Source: Sideroxydans sp.
GTDB lineage: Bacteria; Pseudomonadota; Gammaproteobacteria; Burkholderiales; Gallionellaceae
Length of the DNA: 42,184 bases
Direction of reading: 5' to 3'
NCBI GenBank assembly: GCA_028687425.1
Contig: JAQUAD010000024.1
Coordinates: 1 to 42,184, forward strand
The position numbers and the translations under genes are program-made. Shown piece after piece: positions 18,685 to 28,241 of the stretch. The notes below the pieces were generated by a model. The model searched no databases. It saw nothing but the letters and a program-made list of their open reading frames with translations, and was not told the origin of the DNA. The stretch's first letter is position 1; each line of letters opens with the position of its first letter.

Positions 18685-19514
18685 TAGTTCAGCCCGTGAA
18701 AGAGTAGTGCCAGCATAGCCAGCGGCAAGGTGGAAGTCAGCGCGTCGATACGATCCAGCAGACCGCCGTGGCCGGGCAGCAACGCCCCGCTATCCTTGAC
18801 CCCGGCCTGACGCTTGATGGCCGACTCGAAAAGATCGCCCATCACGGCCAGCACCACCCACCACCACGCGGTAAGCAGCATCGCCGGCAGGATCTGCAGA
18901 CGGGAGAATTCTTCGCTGAACGTCCACACCAGCGCCACATAGATGGAAACGCCCAGTATCGCGCCGGCAACCCCTTCCCAGGTCTTGCCCGGGCTGATGC
19001 TGGGCGCCAGTTTGGTCTTGCCGTATTTACGCCCCGCGAAATACGCAGCGCTGTCGGCCACCCACACGATACCCATCACGAACAGCAACATCCACGGAGC
19101 AGGTGTCCAGGCACGCAGATCGATCATCGCCAGTCCGGTCGGCACGATCACCGCCCACCCCACCAGCATCATCAAGCCCTGATGTTTCACCTTCACACCG
19201 CTCATCAACCAGGCTGGCACCACGATCAACCACAGCACAGCCGAGATCAGATAGGCAGTCAAATGCGGATAGTTCAGCGCACCCGGCTCCAGATTCGTAT
19301 CCATCCACAGCAGGCCCAGCATCAGCAGCAGCGTAATGCCCCAGTATATTTTTCCAGTCGTACCTTGCAGTTCAGACAGGCGTGCCCATTCCGATGTGCC
19401 CTGCATCACCATCGCGATCACCAGCAGATACCAGCCGAGCGCGGGCAACAGGAACAAGGCTGCCAGCAGCAACACCAGCATGATGACGGCTGTAATCACA
19501 CGCGACTTAAGCAT
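18684..19514 (-). CDS. cdsA: Phosphatidate cytidylyltransferase (CDP-diglyceride synthase)
   Basis: The protein has 276 residues from an ATG at 19514 with AAGGGG about eight bases upstream; an ATG two codons earlier is the alternative. CdsA makes CDP-diacylglycerol from phosphatidic acid and CTP at the inner membrane. It is strongly hydrophobic with about eight membrane segments. The family signature is near the C-terminus: [20 protein letters not shown] followed by Gly and DR. It overlaps the uppS end by 8 bp and dxr by 1 bp. Confidence 0.96.
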   Translation of the reverse strand: MLKSRVITAVIMLVLLLAALFLLPALGWYLLVIAMVMQGTSEWARLSELQGTTGKIYWGITLLLMLGLLWMDTNLEPGALNYPHLTAYLISAVLWLIVVPAWLMSGVKVKHQGLMMLVGWAVIVPTGLAMIDLRAWTPAPWMLLFVMGIVWVADSAAYFAGRKYGKTKLAPSISPGKTWEGVAGAILGVSIYVALVWTFSEEFSRLQILPAMLLTAWWWVVLAVMGDLFESAIKRQAGVKDSGALLPGHGGLLDRIDALTSTLPLAMLALLFHGLN

Positions 19515-20268
19515 CGTCATTCCCCTTGAGTTGTTCGCTGGTGCGACCGAAACGACGCTCGCGCTTCTGGTAGGACTGGATCGCCTCCTCCAGTGCTGCA
19601 CGATCGAAAGCCGGCCACAAGGTGTCGGTGAAGAACAGTTCCGTATAGGCCAGTTGCCACAACAGGAAGTTGCTGATGCGTTGCTCGCCGCCGGTGCGGA
19701 TGAACAGATCCGGTTCCGGCGCGTAGTGCATGGAAAGGTAAGGTGCGAGTTCTTCTTCCTCGAACGCGCTGGCGCGATCGGGATGCGCCTGACTCAGCGC
19801 ATGCATGGCCTGCATGATGTCCCAGCGTCCGCCGTAGTTTGCTGCGATGGTAAGCGTGAGGCCGGTATTGGCAGCGGTAAGCTGTTCTGCTGCTTCAATA
19901 TGCTGCACCAAGGGTGCATCGAATCGGCTGCGATCTCCGATGATCTTGAGACGGATATTGTTTTCGTGCAGTTTGGAGACTTCGCGTTCCAGCATCTTGA
20001 GGAACAGTCCCATCAGGAAAGAGACTTCGTCGGCGGGCCTGCGCCAGTTCTCGCTGCTGAAGGCAAACAGCGTCAGATATTCCACGCCCATCTGGCGACA
20101 GGCTTTGACCACTTCGCGCACTGTTTCCACACCGCGCTGATGCCCCATCACGCGCGGCATCAGGCGTTTCCTGGCCCAGCGTCCGTTGCCGTCCATGATG
20201 ATGGCGATATGGCGCGGGACTGCGGCAGTCTCGGGGATGGTGCGAGTTGAGCTTTTGAATATGGCCAT
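19507..20268 (-). CDS. uppS: Undecaprenyl diphosphate synthase
   Basis: The protein has 253 residues. UppS is a cis-prenyltransferase that builds the C55 carrier lipid used for peptidoglycan and O-antigen. The signature starts with [13 protein letters not shown], where Asp is the catalytic residue, and continues with HQRGVETVR. The C-terminal motif [19 protein letters not shown] and the following YTELFF are standard. It lies 78 bp after frr, with a long hairpin-forming repeat between them. Confidence 0.98.
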   Translation of the reverse strand: MAIFKSSTRTIPETAAVPRHIAIIMDGNGRWARKRLMPRVMGHQRGVETVREVVKACRQMGVEYLTLFAFSSENWRRPADEVSFLMGLFLKMLEREVSKLHENNIRLKIIGDRSRFDAPLVQHIEAAEQLTAANTGLTLTIAANYGGRWDIMQAMHALSQAHPDRASAFEEEELAPYLSMHYAPEPDLFIRTGGEQRISNFLLWQLAYTELFFTDTLWPAFDRAALEEAIQSYQKRERRFGRTSEQLKGNDDA

Positions 20269-20286
20269 GTCAGGATTCTGGATTCA

Positions 20287-20337
20287 GGATCGGGACTGAG
20301 CAGGAACCATGTGTTGCACCGTCCTCAATCCCAATCC
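20287..20337 (-). repeat. Long imperfect inverted repeat between frr and uppS
   Basis: On the minus strand GGATTGGGATTGAG (20337-20324) and CTCAGTCCCGATCC (20300-20287) pair over 14 bp around a 23-nt loop. The only two differences from perfect pairing are U-G wobbles in RNA. Each arm is built from GGATT/GGGATTGAGG-like units, as in short dispersed intergenic repeats of proteobacteria. There is no T run. Likely roles are mRNA stability or an immobile repeat element. Confidence 0.55.
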
Positions 20338-20346
20338 TCAGCCCTA

Positions 20347-20904
20347 TCAGACCGCCATCAGATCTACTTCTTTGGCTTGCAATGCCTTGTCGATTTCGGC
20401 GACGAAGCGGTCGGTCAACTTCTGCACATCATCCTGCGCACGACGCTCGTCGTCCTCGCCTACTTCCTTGTCCTTGAGCAGCTTCTTTAATTGCTCGTTG
20501 GCTTCGCGACGCACGTTGCGCACGGCGATCTTGGCATCTTCACCTTCGCTCTTCACCACCTTGATCAGGTCGCGGCGGCGCTCTTCGGTCAGCATCGGCA
20601 TCGGCACCCGAATCAGTTCGCCGTTGGTAGCCGGGTTCAGCCCCAGGTCAGAGTCACGGATCGCTTTCTCTACCGGACCGATCATATTCTTCTCGTAGGG
20701 CTGCACAGCGATGGTACGCGCATCGCTCAAGGTGACGTTCGCCACCATGTTGACCGGCGTCGGGCTGCCGTAGTAATCCACCATCACGTGATCGAGGATG
20801 CCGGTATGTGCACGGCCTGTGCGGATCTTGCTCAAGTCGGTCTTCAAGGCTTCCAGCGACTTTTGCATCTTCTGTTCTACGTTCTTCTTGATGTCAGAGA
20901 TCAT
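20347..20904 (-). CDS. frr: Ribosome recycling factor
   Basis: The protein has 185 residues, the typical length. With EF-G, RRF splits the post-termination ribosome. Recognisable segments are [17 protein letters not shown] near the start, [20 protein letters not shown], and the conserved [16 protein letters not shown] stretch followed by the second helix of the coiled bundle ([15 protein letters not shown]). It follows pyrH by nine bases, in the usual rpsB-tsf-pyrH-frr order. Confidence 0.98.
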   Translation of the reverse strand: MISDIKKNVEQKMQKSLEALKTDLSKIRTGRAHTGILDHVMVDYYGSPTPVNMVANVTLSDARTIAVQPYEKNMIGPVEKAIRDSDLGLNPATNGELIRVPMPMLTEERRRDLIKVVKSEGEDAKIAVRNVRREANEQLKKLLKDKEVGEDDERRAQDDVQKLTDRFVAEIDKALQAKEVDLMAV

Positions 20905-20913
20905 CTTTTGCTC

Positions 20914-21633
20914 CTAATCCACACGTACCAATGTACCTTCGCCCTCGCCGAACACCACGCGCTTGAGCGCGCCCGGCTTGAAGATACTGAACACGATGAT
21001 GGGCAACTTCTGGTCGCGACACAGCGTCAGCGCCGTCGCATCCATCACCTTCAGATTCTTGCTGATCGCTTCATCAAAGCTCAGGCTCTGATAGCGGATC
21101 GCATCGGGATTCTTTTTGGGATCGTCGGTATAAATACCGTCGACCTTGGTGGCCTTGATCACCACGTCGGCGGACATTTCAACACCGCGCAGTGCAGCCG
21201 CAGTATCTGTAGTAAAGAACGGACTACCGATACCTGCTGCAAAGATCACCACTTTGCCGTCTTCCAGATAACGCAGGGCCTTGCCGCGAATGAACGGCTC
21301 GGCCACCTGCTCCAGGCTCAGCGCCGATTGCACGCGACACTCCAGCCCACCGCGTGTCATCGCGTCCTGCAACGCCATGGAATTCATCACGGTAGCCAGC
21401 ATGCCCATGTAATCGGCGGTTGCCCTGTCCATCCCCGCCGCCGCCGGAGCGACGCCGCGGAAGATGTTGCCGCCGCCGATCACCATCGCCACTTCCACAC
21501 CCAGCTCGACCACCTCCTTGATCTCGGCCACGATGCGTTCGATGACGGCACGGTTGATACCGTAGCTGTCATCTCCCATCAGGGCTTCGCCGGAGAGTTT
21601 GAGCAGGATGCGTTTGTAGGCAGGTGCGGTCAT
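20914..21633 (-). CDS. pyrH: Uridylate kinase (UMP kinase)
   Basis: The protein has 239 residues from an ATG at 21633 with an AAAGGA ribosome-binding site. An upstream extension to 21702 would overlap tsf and is rejected. PyrH phosphorylates UMP to UDP and belongs to the amino acid kinase fold. Motifs are [14 protein letters not shown] at the N-terminus, [26 protein letters not shown] and [13 protein letters not shown]-like (here [14 protein letters not shown]). It lies 16 bases after tsf. Confidence 0.98.
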   Translation of the reverse strand: MTAPAYKRILLKLSGEALMGDDSYGINRAVIERIVAEIKEVVELGVEVAMVIGGGNIFRGVAPAAAGMDRATADYMGMLATVMNSMALQDAMTRGGLECRVQSALSLEQVAEPFIRGKALRYLEDGKVVIFAAGIGSPFFTTDTAAALRGVEMSADVVIKATKVDGIYTDDPKKNPDAIRYQSLSFDEAISKNLKVMDATALTLCRDQKLPIIVFSIFKPGALKRVVFGEGEGTLVRVD

Positions 21634-21649
21634 GGCGTCCTTTCTGTTA

Positions 21650-22549
21650 TTACTGCTTGCCAGCAGCGGCAGCGGCAGCAACTTCAGCCGCGTAGTCTTC
21701 AACCTTCTTCTCGATACCTTCGCCGACCACGAACATCTGGAATGCAGTCACGGAAGCACCCTTGCTCTTCAGCAGTTGCTCGATGGTCTGCTTGCCGTCT
21801 TCAGCCTTGACGAACACCTGGCCCAGCAGCGTCACTTCCTTGAGGAACTTCTGCACGGTACCTTCGGCGATCTTTTCCAGCATCGCTTCCGGCTTGCCGG
21901 ATTCCTTTGCCTTCTCGATGGCGATACGACGCTCGGTTTCGATGTCTTCCGGATTCACACCGGAGGCATCCACAGACTTCGGCTTGGACGCAGCGATATG
22001 CATCGCCAGATCCTTGCCCAATGCCTCGTCACCGCCTTCGTAGCTCACCATCACGCCAATCTTGTTGCCGTGCAGGTAGGTAGCCAGTTGACCGGCAGAT
22101 GTCTCGTAGCGCTCAACGCGGCGCACGGTCAGGTTCTCGCCCAGCTTCATCACCAGCGCCTTGCGGTCTTCTTCCACGGTACCAACACCGTTCGCCAGCT
22201 TCATGCCCAGCAGGACATCGATGTCAGCCGGATTGTTCTTGGCCACGGTCTCGGCGACATTCTTGGCAAATGCCATGAAGTCATCGTTCTTGGCCACGAA
22301 GTCTGTTTCGCAGTTCACTTCAGCAACCGCACCAACCTTGCCGTCGGCAGCCAGATAGGAACCGATCACACCTTCCGCGGTCACGCGCGATGCAGCCTTG
22401 CTCGCCTTGGCGCCGCTCTTGATGCGCAGCAACTCTTCAGCAGCCTTGGCATCGCCGTTGGTTTCTACCAGTGCCTTCTTGCACTCCATCATGCCCAGGC
22501 CGGTGGCCTCACGCAGTTCCTTAACCATGCTTGCGGTGATTTCCGCCAT
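21650..22549 (-). CDS. tsf: Elongation factor Ts
   Basis: The protein has 299 residues. EF-Ts exchanges GDP for GTP on EF-Tu. The N-terminal UBA-like domain contains [16 protein letters not shown], and the EF-Tu contact motif [12 protein letters not shown] follows at about 80-91. The two core subdomains and the C-terminal helix are full length. An AGGAGTGAG ribosome-binding site precedes the ATG. It is separated from rpsB by an attenuator-like hairpin. Confidence 0.98.
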   Translation of the reverse strand: MAEITASMVKELREATGLGMMECKKALVETNGDAKAAEELLRIKSGAKASKAASRVTAEGVIGSYLAADGKVGAVAEVNCETDFVAKNDDFMAFAKNVAETVAKNNPADIDVLLGMKLANGVGTVEEDRKALVMKLGENLTVRRVERYETSAGQLATYLHGNKIGVMVSYEGGDEALGKDLAMHIAASKPKSVDASGVNPEDIETERRIAIEKAKESGKPEAMLEKIAEGTVQKFLKEVTLLGQVFVKAEDGKQTIEQLLKSKGASVTAFQMFVVGEGIEKKVEDYAAEVAAAAAAGKQ

Positions 22550-22585
22550 GTCTCACTCCTAATTTTTCAACAGAATTCAGGTTAC

Positions 22586-22609
22586 AAAAAAGGGGGCTTG
22601 CGCCCCCTT
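22586..22609 (-). terminator. Attenuator/terminator between rpsB and tsf
   Basis: On the minus strand AAGGGGGC, loop GCAA, GCCCCCTT is a perfect 8-bp stem with a GNRA loop, running straight into a T run (22591-22586). It starts 17 bases after the rpsB stop and ends about 37 bases before tsf. A partial terminator at this place would lower downstream expression relative to S2. Confidence 0.85.
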
Positions 22610-22625
22610 GTTACGGAGAGGCAGC

Positions 22626-23354
22626 TTATGCAGCTTCCTTGTCCGCGATCTGCTCGACCAGATCGTTGGTCGCTTGCTCACGACCTTCCAGGATCGCATC
22701 GGCCACGCCGCGTGCGTACAGGCGGATCGCCTGGCTGGAGTCGTCGTTACCGGGGATCACGAAGTCCACGCCGTCCGGGCTGTGGTTGGTATCGACCACG
22801 CCGATGACCGGGATGCCCAGTTTCTGCGCTTCTGTAACGGTACCCTTCTGGTAGCCGACGTCGATCACGAAGATCGCGGAAGGCAGACCAGCCATATCCT
22901 TGATACCGCCCAGGCTGCGCTCCAACTTTTCCAGTTCGCGACGCAGCATCAGACCTTCCTTCTTGGAGACCTTCTCGATGCTGCCGTCCTCGATCATGGC
23001 TTCCAGTTCCTTCAGGCGCTTGATCGATGTCTGCACGGTCTTGAAGTTGGTCAGCATGCCGCCCAACCAGCGATAGTCAACATAAGGAGAAGCCGCACGC
23101 TGCGCTTCTTCACGGATGATCTCGCGCGCCTGACGCTTGGTCGCCACGAACAGGACGTTGCCCTTCTTCGCGGAAATCTTGCGCACTTCCTTCAGCGCGT
23201 CGTTGAACATCACGACGGTCTTTTCCAGGTTGACGATATGAATCTTGTTGCGATGACCGAAGATGAAAGGGGCCATCTTGGGATTCCAGAAACGTGTCTG
23301 GTGACCGAAATGGACACCCGCTTCCAGCATTTGACGCATTGTGACTGCTGCCAT
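22626..23354 (-). CDS. rpsB: 30S ribosomal protein S2
   Basis: The protein has 242 residues. S2 binds late on the 30S head-body junction together with bS1. The start [20 protein letters not shown] is the family signature. The body has [34 protein letters not shown] and [20 protein letters not shown]. It is the first gene of the minus-strand supercluster, behind a strong promoter and a leader of about 118 nt. Confidence 0.99.
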   Translation of the reverse strand: MAAVTMRQMLEAGVHFGHQTRFWNPKMAPFIFGHRNKIHIVNLEKTVVMFNDALKEVRKISAKKGNVLFVATKRQAREIIREEAQRAASPYVDYRWLGGMLTNFKTVQTSIKRLKELEAMIEDGSIEKVSKKEGLMLRRELEKLERSLGGIKDMAGLPSAIFVIDVGYQKGTVTEAQKLGIPVIGVVDTNHSPDGVDFVIPGNDDSSQAIRLYARGVADAILEGREQATNDLVEQIADKEAA

Positions 23355-23472
23355 GTTATTACTCCATCGTTAAGGGTTAAGTTCTTCCACTCGCCAGCCT
23401 GATCCCGTAAGGACACCCCAACATGAACGAGTGTGTGAATTCCCATCCACCGGCAGGTGCCGGATAAACGGG
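23355..23472 (-). promoter_or_regulatory. Candidate rpsB leader (S2 autoregulatory RNA)
   Basis: The predicted transcript begins near 23472 and has an untranslated leader of about 118 nt. It contains a tight stem CCGGC/GCCGG around ACCU, flanked by AUCC/GGAU. A longer-range CACUCG/CGAGUG pairing encloses a GUGUCC...GGGAUC region. In E. coli and other bacteria S2 represses rpsB-tsf through a structured leader. Placement and structure suit the same role here, but no covariance check was possible. Confidence 0.55.
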
Positions 23473-23478
23473 GCGCGC

Positions 23479-23507
23479 ATTGTAACCGAAGCCCCCTGCC
23501 GACTCAA
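23479..23507 (-). promoter_or_regulatory. Sigma-70 promoter of rpsB
   Basis: On the minus strand TTGAGT (23507-23502) and TACAAT (23484-23479) are separated by exactly 17 bp, each close to consensus. This gives a start about 118 nt before the rpsB ATG. A GCGCGCC GC-rich stretch lies right after the -10 box, as in stringently controlled ribosomal promoters. Confidence 0.8.
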
Positions 23508-23628
23508 GCTGTTGCAGCACAACCGGCCTGTTCAGGCATGCCACAAGCGTAAGGGGTACGACCAGGGGCGACTTGGTGCCATAATCGGCTCAACACAACC
23601 ATCAATGCATTGCACAAGGGAGCGCGGG

Positions 23629-25119
23629 ATGCAGAAACGGGCCCTGTTCCGTAAATTACGCAACTATGTCGCCGCTCTGGCAGTGATTGCCACTGCGTCC
23701 GCCCTTGTATTTGCAATTTCCTATACAGAATCCAACCTGCCTTGGACAGCCTTCCTCACCGGCGTGCTGGTGGCGGCCATTCTGGCCGAAGCCGTGCGCG
23801 CCTCACGCTCGGAATGGCTATTGATGCGCCGCACAGCCCAACTGGCCGCCATCAAAAGCAAGCTGGAACGGGAAACACTGCTGCGCAAGCATGCCGAACA
23901 AAAGAACGCCGGCGACCATCCTCGCCTGCAACTCATGGACGAATCGCTGTCGACCATGATTGCCCTGTTCGACGCCAAGGGCCAGTGCCGCTACCACAAT
24001 CGTGCTTTCGACGATTGGCTGGGCGTGCGCCCGGAACAGGTGGATAACCACCATATTCGCGAGATACTTGGCCCAAAGGTCAACGCGGAGATCGCTACCG
24101 CGGTTCGGCAATCCCTGGACGGTCAGGAAGTCCGCTACGAGCGCACACAAGCGATGGCAAACGGTGCGCTCTACCACCTGTCGATCACCCATGTCCCGCA
24201 ATATGACGAGGCCGGCAAGGTCAATGGTTTCTACTTTCTGGCCGACGACATCACTGGCCGCAGCGATCTGACGCCTGTTCAAGCACCAGCCAGCGAACTA
24301 CCTGTCCCCAAGGAAGAAACCGAGGCCGGCCAGGAACTCTATATCGATGCCTTTTCTGAACAGATCACCGGGCAGAAAGATGCCGGCAAACGCATCATCG
24401 CCGCCATCGAACAAGGCGAGTTCCAGCTCTTCTGCCAGTTGATCGCACCGCTCCCGCTCAATAACGGCAGTGCGGAACACTATGAGATCCTGATTCGCCT
24501 GCAGGAAGAAGAAGAAGGACTGTTGCCACCGGGGGCATTTTTCCCCCTGGCAGAAAAACACGGCCTGATGCCTTATCTCGACCGCTGGGTGATACAGCAT
24601 GTATTGGCATGGTCAGCCAGTTACAGCCGTAAAGATTCCATGTTCTTCATCAACCTCGCTCCCGCAACCTTGGGAGACCCCGAATTCCCGCAATTCCTGA
24701 AAGCCATTTTGCAGGAATACGAAGCGTCTGCTGGCAGCCTGTGCTTTGAAGTGACCGATAGCGAACTGGCTCAACGTGGTGAGAATGCTGCCGAGTTCAT
24801 ACGACAGGTCAGGGCTTGCGGTTGCCGGGTCGCCCTGAGCGGATTCGGACGCGACAACGTTTCATTCGATCGCATACGCGGCTTTCAGGTGGACTTCATC
24901 AAGATCGATGGCAGCCTCATCCTTGGCCTGCTGCGCGATCCTGTCAAACTGGCCAAGGTCAGCTCCATAGATCGCGTCGCGAAAAAGATCGGTGTTAGCA
25001 CCGTGGCTGAGTTGGTGGAAAGCGATGAACTAATTGCCCAGTTGAGCGAATTGGGCATCGACTACGCACAAGGATTCGGCATCTCCCGCCCTCGCGCGCT
25101 TGAGGAACAGAGTGATTAA
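23629..25119 (+). CDS. Membrane PAS-EAL protein with degenerate EAL active site
   Basis: The protein has 496 residues from an ATG with AAGGGAG upstream; an in-frame extension to 23431 would run into the rpsB promoter and is rejected. Two membrane helices (about 13-31 and 39-56) are followed by a coiled coil (60-95), a PAS domain (about 100-210, with FDAKGQCRYHNRAF) and an EAL-type domain (about 255-490). EAL domains hydrolyse cyclic di-GMP. Here E286-I-L-I-R290, N342, E374, K425-I-D427, E461 and Q481 are in place, but the metal-binding DDFG motif reads SGFG (404-407), so the first two Asp are missing. The protein is therefore probably a c-di-GMP-binding or regulatory EAL rather than an active phosphodiesterase. 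Its stop overlaps the stop of the convergent radical SAM gene. Confidence 0.85.
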   Translation: MQKRALFRKLRNYVAALAVIATASALVFAISYTESNLPWTAFLTGVLVAAILAEAVRASRSEWLLMRRTAQLAAIKSKLERETLLRKHAEQKNAGDHPRLQLMDESLSTMIALFDAKGQCRYHNRAFDDWLGVRPEQVDNHHIREILGPKVNAEIATAVRQSLDGQEVRYERTQAMANGALYHLSITHVPQYDEAGKVNGFYFLADDITGRSDLTPVQAPASELPVPKEETEAGQELYIDAFSEQITGQKDAGKRIIAAIEQGEFQLFCQLIAPLPLNNGSAEHYEILIRLQEEEEGLLPPGAFFPLAEKHGLMPYLDRWVIQHVLAWSASYSRKDSMFFINLAPATLGDPEFPQFLKAILQEYEASAGSLCFEVTDSELAQRGENAAEFIRQVRACGCRVALSGFGRDNVSFDRIRGFQVDFIKIDGSLILGLLRDPVKLAKVSSIDRVAKKIGVSTVAELVESDELIAQLSELGIDYAQGFGISRPRALEEQSD

Positions 25120-25955
25120 AGCGCCACTTTGACTGTGAATCCGGCTGCCCGGATGCGCGCAGCGAAAGCTTCCATCTGCTGACCAGGCAATGCCGACAGA
25201 CGCGGCGCTTCAGCTTGCAGCGAGGGGCGGGCCAAGCCGTACAGCAGGACACCTTGCAGCTCGATCCCATTCACTGAGCAGGATGACAGAAAGTCCAGAT
25301 AGTCGTCCTCATCCTGCTTGTCAGGCGCCTTGCCGTCCAGTGCGAACCAGCAAGTCTGCAACCAGGTGTTCGGGCAACAGCTCACTGCGATCGCAAGATT
25401 CCTGCGTACCGCATCCATCTGCGATTTGGTATCGTTCACGCGCAACATGCCGGCTTCACTGGCACGATCCAGCTTGAACCAGACTTCACCATTGAGTTGC
25501 GCCATGCGGCGCAAGCCCTGCTGTACATAGTCGCGCTGCATCAGACTGCCGTTAGTGATCAGCACCAGCTTCAGATCGGCCGGTTTCAATTTGCCGATGA
25601 TCTCGACGACTTCGTTGAACGACTGGGCGCTGGTCGGCTCGCCATTGCCGGACAGGGCGATATCGTTGATACGCCGCATCTCTGGCGGCACGCGTTGCAT
25701 GAAATCACCGTGCTGCAACTCATGCAGAAAACCGCTCAATTCCTGTTCCAGCAAAGCCAGATCGACAACTGGTGCACTACCCAGTTTGAGGTCCAGCACC
25801 TGACAATAGATGCAACGCCAGTTGCAGGCGTTGTTGGTATTCAGGTTGACACCGATGGAAACGCCGCCTGCGCGACGCGAGACGACCGGATAGACATAGC
25901 GCAGACCCGCGCTATCCCGGTCATGGTCTGTTACGTTTAAGGATTTGTCGTTCAA
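25116..25955 (-). CDS. Radical SAM protein of unknown substrate
   Basis: The protein has 279 residues. The [4Fe-4S] cluster motif CNWRCIYC (Cys-x3-Cys-x2-Cys, about 43-50) and the following ALSGNGEPT (SAM-binding GGE-like motif, about 112-120) identify a radical SAM enzyme. A short C-terminal half carries extra Cys residues (SCCPNTWLQTCW) that might bind another cluster. The substrate is unknown; the general style resembles COG0731-type oxidoreductases. It overlaps the nlpD stop by four bases (ATGA) and takes the place where rpoS often follows nlpD. Confidence 0.8.
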   Translation of the reverse strand: MNDKSLNVTDHDRDSAGLRYVYPVVSRRAGGVSIGVNLNTNNACNWRCIYCQVLDLKLGSAPVVDLALLEQELSGFLHELQHGDFMQRVPPEMRRINDIALSGNGEPTSAQSFNEVVEIIGKLKPADLKLVLITNGSLMQRDYVQQGLRRMAQLNGEVWFKLDRASEAGMLRVNDTKSQMDAVRRNLAIAVSCCPNTWLQTCWFALDGKAPDKQDEDDYLDFLSSCSVNGIELQGVLLYGLARPSLQAEAPRLSALPGQQMEAFAARIRAAGFTVKVAL

Positions 25956-26842
25956 GACTTGATCAGTGGCAGATACTTGGCGGGATCGACCGGCTTGCCC
26001 ATGCGCCGGATCTCGAAGTGCAACTTGACCTGGTCGGTGTCCGAGCTACCCATCTCGGCGATCTTCTGCCCTTTGCGCACGCTCTGCCCTTCTTTCACCA
26101 GCAGGCGATCGTTGTGCGCATAGGCACTGAGGAAAGTCGCGTTGTGCTTGATGATGATCAGCTTGCCATAGCCGCGCAAGCCGCTGCCGCTGTACACCAC
26201 TTTGCCCGAAGCACTGGCGAGAATGGCCTGCCCTTTCGAACCGGCGATATCCACCCCCTTGCGGTTGGAACTGGTCGAATACCCCGCAATAACCTTGCCG
26301 CGCGTCGGCATCCCCCACTCCACCCCTTCTTCAACCGCAGTCGCGGCGGGCGCCGCACTGGCGACCGGTGCGACAGAAGGTTCGTCATCCTGGATGTGCT
26401 GGGCCTTGTCCAAGGCTTGCGCCGAATACAGCAAGCGACCGACCTTGGGCTGGTTCTTGATCTCGCCTGCACGCGGGATGCGCGCTGGGATTGGCACAGA
26501 TACTTCTGATACCACTTCCTCGGCCGGAATGATCAAACGCAGTTTCTGTCCCACCTGAATAGAGGTCGGATCCTTGAGGCCGTTCTGCTGCGCCACTTCC
26601 ATATAGTCCAGGCCGTTCTGAAAGGCGATGCTGTACAAGGTGTCTCCTGCCTGCACAACGTAGATCGTGCTGGTTTCCGCCGGCTTCTCTGCAACCGAAG
26701 GAACCGGGCCGGCACCATATTCCACGATGGGCGCACGCTTGCCGCTGGCTGCCGGACCTGCGCAGGCAGCCAGCAATGCTGCCAGCAGCAAAACGATGAG
26801 CGTGTTGGTTGTATGTAATGCCTTCGAGAAAATACCTGTCAT
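25952..26842 (-). CDS. nlpD: NlpD-like lipoprotein (LysM + M23)
   Basis: The protein has 296 residues with a lipoprotein signal peptide (lipobox LLAAC at about 23-27). A LysM domain follows (about 57-105, YVVQAGDTLYSIAFQNGL), then a Pro/Ala-rich linker and a C-terminal M23 peptidase fold (about 175-290). The M23 zinc-binding histidines are incomplete (GRGVxxxxxxG replaced by NRKGVDIAG; the second motif HFEIRRMG keeps one His), as in NlpD/EnvC. It is thus probably a non-catalytic activator of an N-acetylmuramyl-L-alanine amidase during cell separation. It overlaps pcm by four bases. Confidence 0.9.
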   Translation of the reverse strand: MTGIFSKALHTTNTLIVLLLAALLAACAGPAASGKRAPIVEYGAGPVPSVAEKPAETSTIYVVQAGDTLYSIAFQNGLDYMEVAQQNGLKDPTSIQVGQKLRLIIPAEEVVSEVSVPIPARIPRAGEIKNQPKVGRLLYSAQALDKAQHIQDDEPSVAPVASAAPAATAVEEGVEWGMPTRGKVIAGYSTSSNRKGVDIAGSKGQAILASASGKVVYSGSGLRGYGKLIIIKHNATFLSAYAHNDRLLVKEGQSVRKGQKIAEMGSSDTDQVKLHFEIRRMGKPVDPAKYLPLIKS

Positions 26843-27495
26843 GCCATCCCTGCCAGAAGCGGTACGAACTTTACTGCTTCCAGACGCGTCTCCTTGAATC
26901 CGTTTTCGGTACGTTCGACCAGATAGAGGAATTGCTCCTGCGTGCCAACCGGCAGCACCATTCTACCACCCACTGCCAGCTGCCCTTTCAGTGCCTCGGA
27001 CAGTGCCGGCGCGGCACAGGCCATGATGATGCCGTCAAACGGCGCGCCTTCGGTCAAACCGCTCGTACCGTCCGCATGGCGCAGCACGACATTCCTGATC
27101 TTCAATTCGCGCAGCAATTTCCGGGCACGTTCGTGCAGCGGCAGAATGCGTTCCACGCTGTAGACCTGTTGCGCTACTTGCGACAGCACTGCCGCCTGAT
27201 ACCCGCAACCGGTGCCGACCTCCAGCACTTTTCCCAGTTGCTTGCCGTTGCGCAGCACTTCGGTCATGCGTGCCACGATGTAGGGCTGCGAGATGGTCTG
27301 TCCATAGTTGATCGGCAACGATACGTCGTCGTAGGCACGACCTGCCAGCGCTTCATCCACGAACAAATGGCGCGGCACCGAATTCATCGCGGCCAGCACC
27401 GTTTCGTCACGAATGGCTTGTGCACGCAGGCGGTCAACCATGCGCGCGCGCGTGCGCGGCGAGGTCATGCCGATTCCAGCATGCTGCAGATTCAT
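26839..27495 (-). CDS. pcm: Protein-L-isoaspartate O-methyltransferase
   Basis: The protein has 218 residues. Pcm repairs isoaspartyl damage by methylation with SAM. The SAM site [17 protein letters not shown] and the preceding [16 protein letters not shown] motif are diagnostic. The gene overlaps surE and nlpD by four bases on each side, the compact surE-pcm-nlpD arrangement seen in many proteobacteria. A stationary-phase survival function is the family expectation. Confidence 0.97.
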   Translation of the reverse strand: MNLQHAGIGMTSPRTRARMVDRLRAQAIRDETVLAAMNSVPRHLFVDEALAGRAYDDVSLPINYGQTISQPYIVARMTEVLRNGKQLGKVLEVGTGCGYQAAVLSQVAQQVYSVERILPLHERARKLLRELKIRNVVLRHADGTSGLTEGAPFDGIIMACAAPALSEALKGQLAVGGRMVLPVGTQEQFLYLVERTENGFKETRLEAVKFVPLLAGMA

Positions 27496-28241
27496 GCAGA
27501 GGCTCCCATCCAGGCACGTACCGCATCGAGCTGGCTGTATTGCGTCAGGTCGATCTGCAGCGGCGTAATGGAAACACGGCCATTGTTGATCGCATTGAAA
27601 TCGGTGCCCTCGCCGGCGTCCTGCGCCTTACCTGCCGGCCCCACCCAATAGATCGGCTGACCATGAGGATTGCTGGCCTTGACCACGGGCTCGGCCTTGT
27701 GGCGCTTGCCCAGACGGGTGACTTCCATGCCTTGCAGTTGTTCGTAGGGAAGATCCGGCACGTTCACGTTGAGCAGCCAGGGACGCGGCTGGGTTTCGCG
27801 CATGAAGCGTTGCACCAGCTCCACCGCCACCTTGCCGGCCGTATCGAAATGTGCCGGATCATGTTTGGCCATGGAAACCGCGATGGACGGGATACCCAAC
27901 AGGAAACCTTCGGTCGCAGCGGCAACCGTGCCCGAGTAGATGGTGTCGTCCCCCATGTTCGCTCCGGCATTGATGCCGGAGACGATGATGTCGGGCTGCA
28001 CGTCCAGCATGCCAGTCACGGCAAGGTGCACACAGTCTGTGGGGGTACCGTCCACATAATGGAAACCGCTGGCGGCACGCTTGAGGTTGAGCGGACGGTT
28101 GAGCGTGAGCGAATTACTGGCGCCGCTGCGATCGCGCTCCGGCGCGACCACGGTCACTTCAGCGATGGTGGACAGATGTTGTGCCAGACATGCCAGACCC
28201 GGCGCGAAATAGCCGTCGTCGTTACTGATGAGAATACGCAT
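27492..28241 (-). CDS. surE: 5'/3'-nucleotidase SurE
   Basis: The protein has 249 residues. SurE is a metal-dependent nucleotidase and exopolyphosphatase. The N-terminal [10 protein letters not shown] motif (6-15) holds the metal-binding Asp pair. [25 protein letters not shown] and [13 protein letters not shown] follow in standard order. The start codon overlaps the apbC stop by 1 bp and the stop overlaps pcm. Confidence 0.98.
   Translation of the reverse strand: MRILISNDDGYFAPGLACLAQHLSTIAEVTVVAPERDRSGASNSLTLNRPLNLKRAASGFHYVDGTPTDCVHLAVTGMLDVQPDIIVSGINAGANMGDDTIYSGTVAAATEGFLLGIPSIAVSMAKHDPAHFDTAGKVAVELVQRFMRETQPRPWLLNVNVPDLPYEQLQGMEVTRLGKRHKAEPVVKASNPHGQPIYWVGPAGKAQDAGEGTDFNAINNGRVSITPLQIDLTQYSQLDAVRAWMGASA

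Noticed and set aside
21634-21702. Upstream extension of pyrH
   Set aside because: It would overlap the end of tsf; the ATG at 21633 has AAAGGA and gives the standard UMP kinase N-terminus.
22586-22609. Reading the rpsB-tsf hairpin as a full operon terminator
   Set aside because: tsf and pyrH follow closely without a visible promoter of their own, so partial termination (attenuation) is more likely.
23431-23628. N-terminal extension of the PAS-EAL protein
   Set aside because: It crosses the rpsB promoter and leader; the ATG at 23629 has a good ribosome-binding site and is followed at once by a membrane helix.
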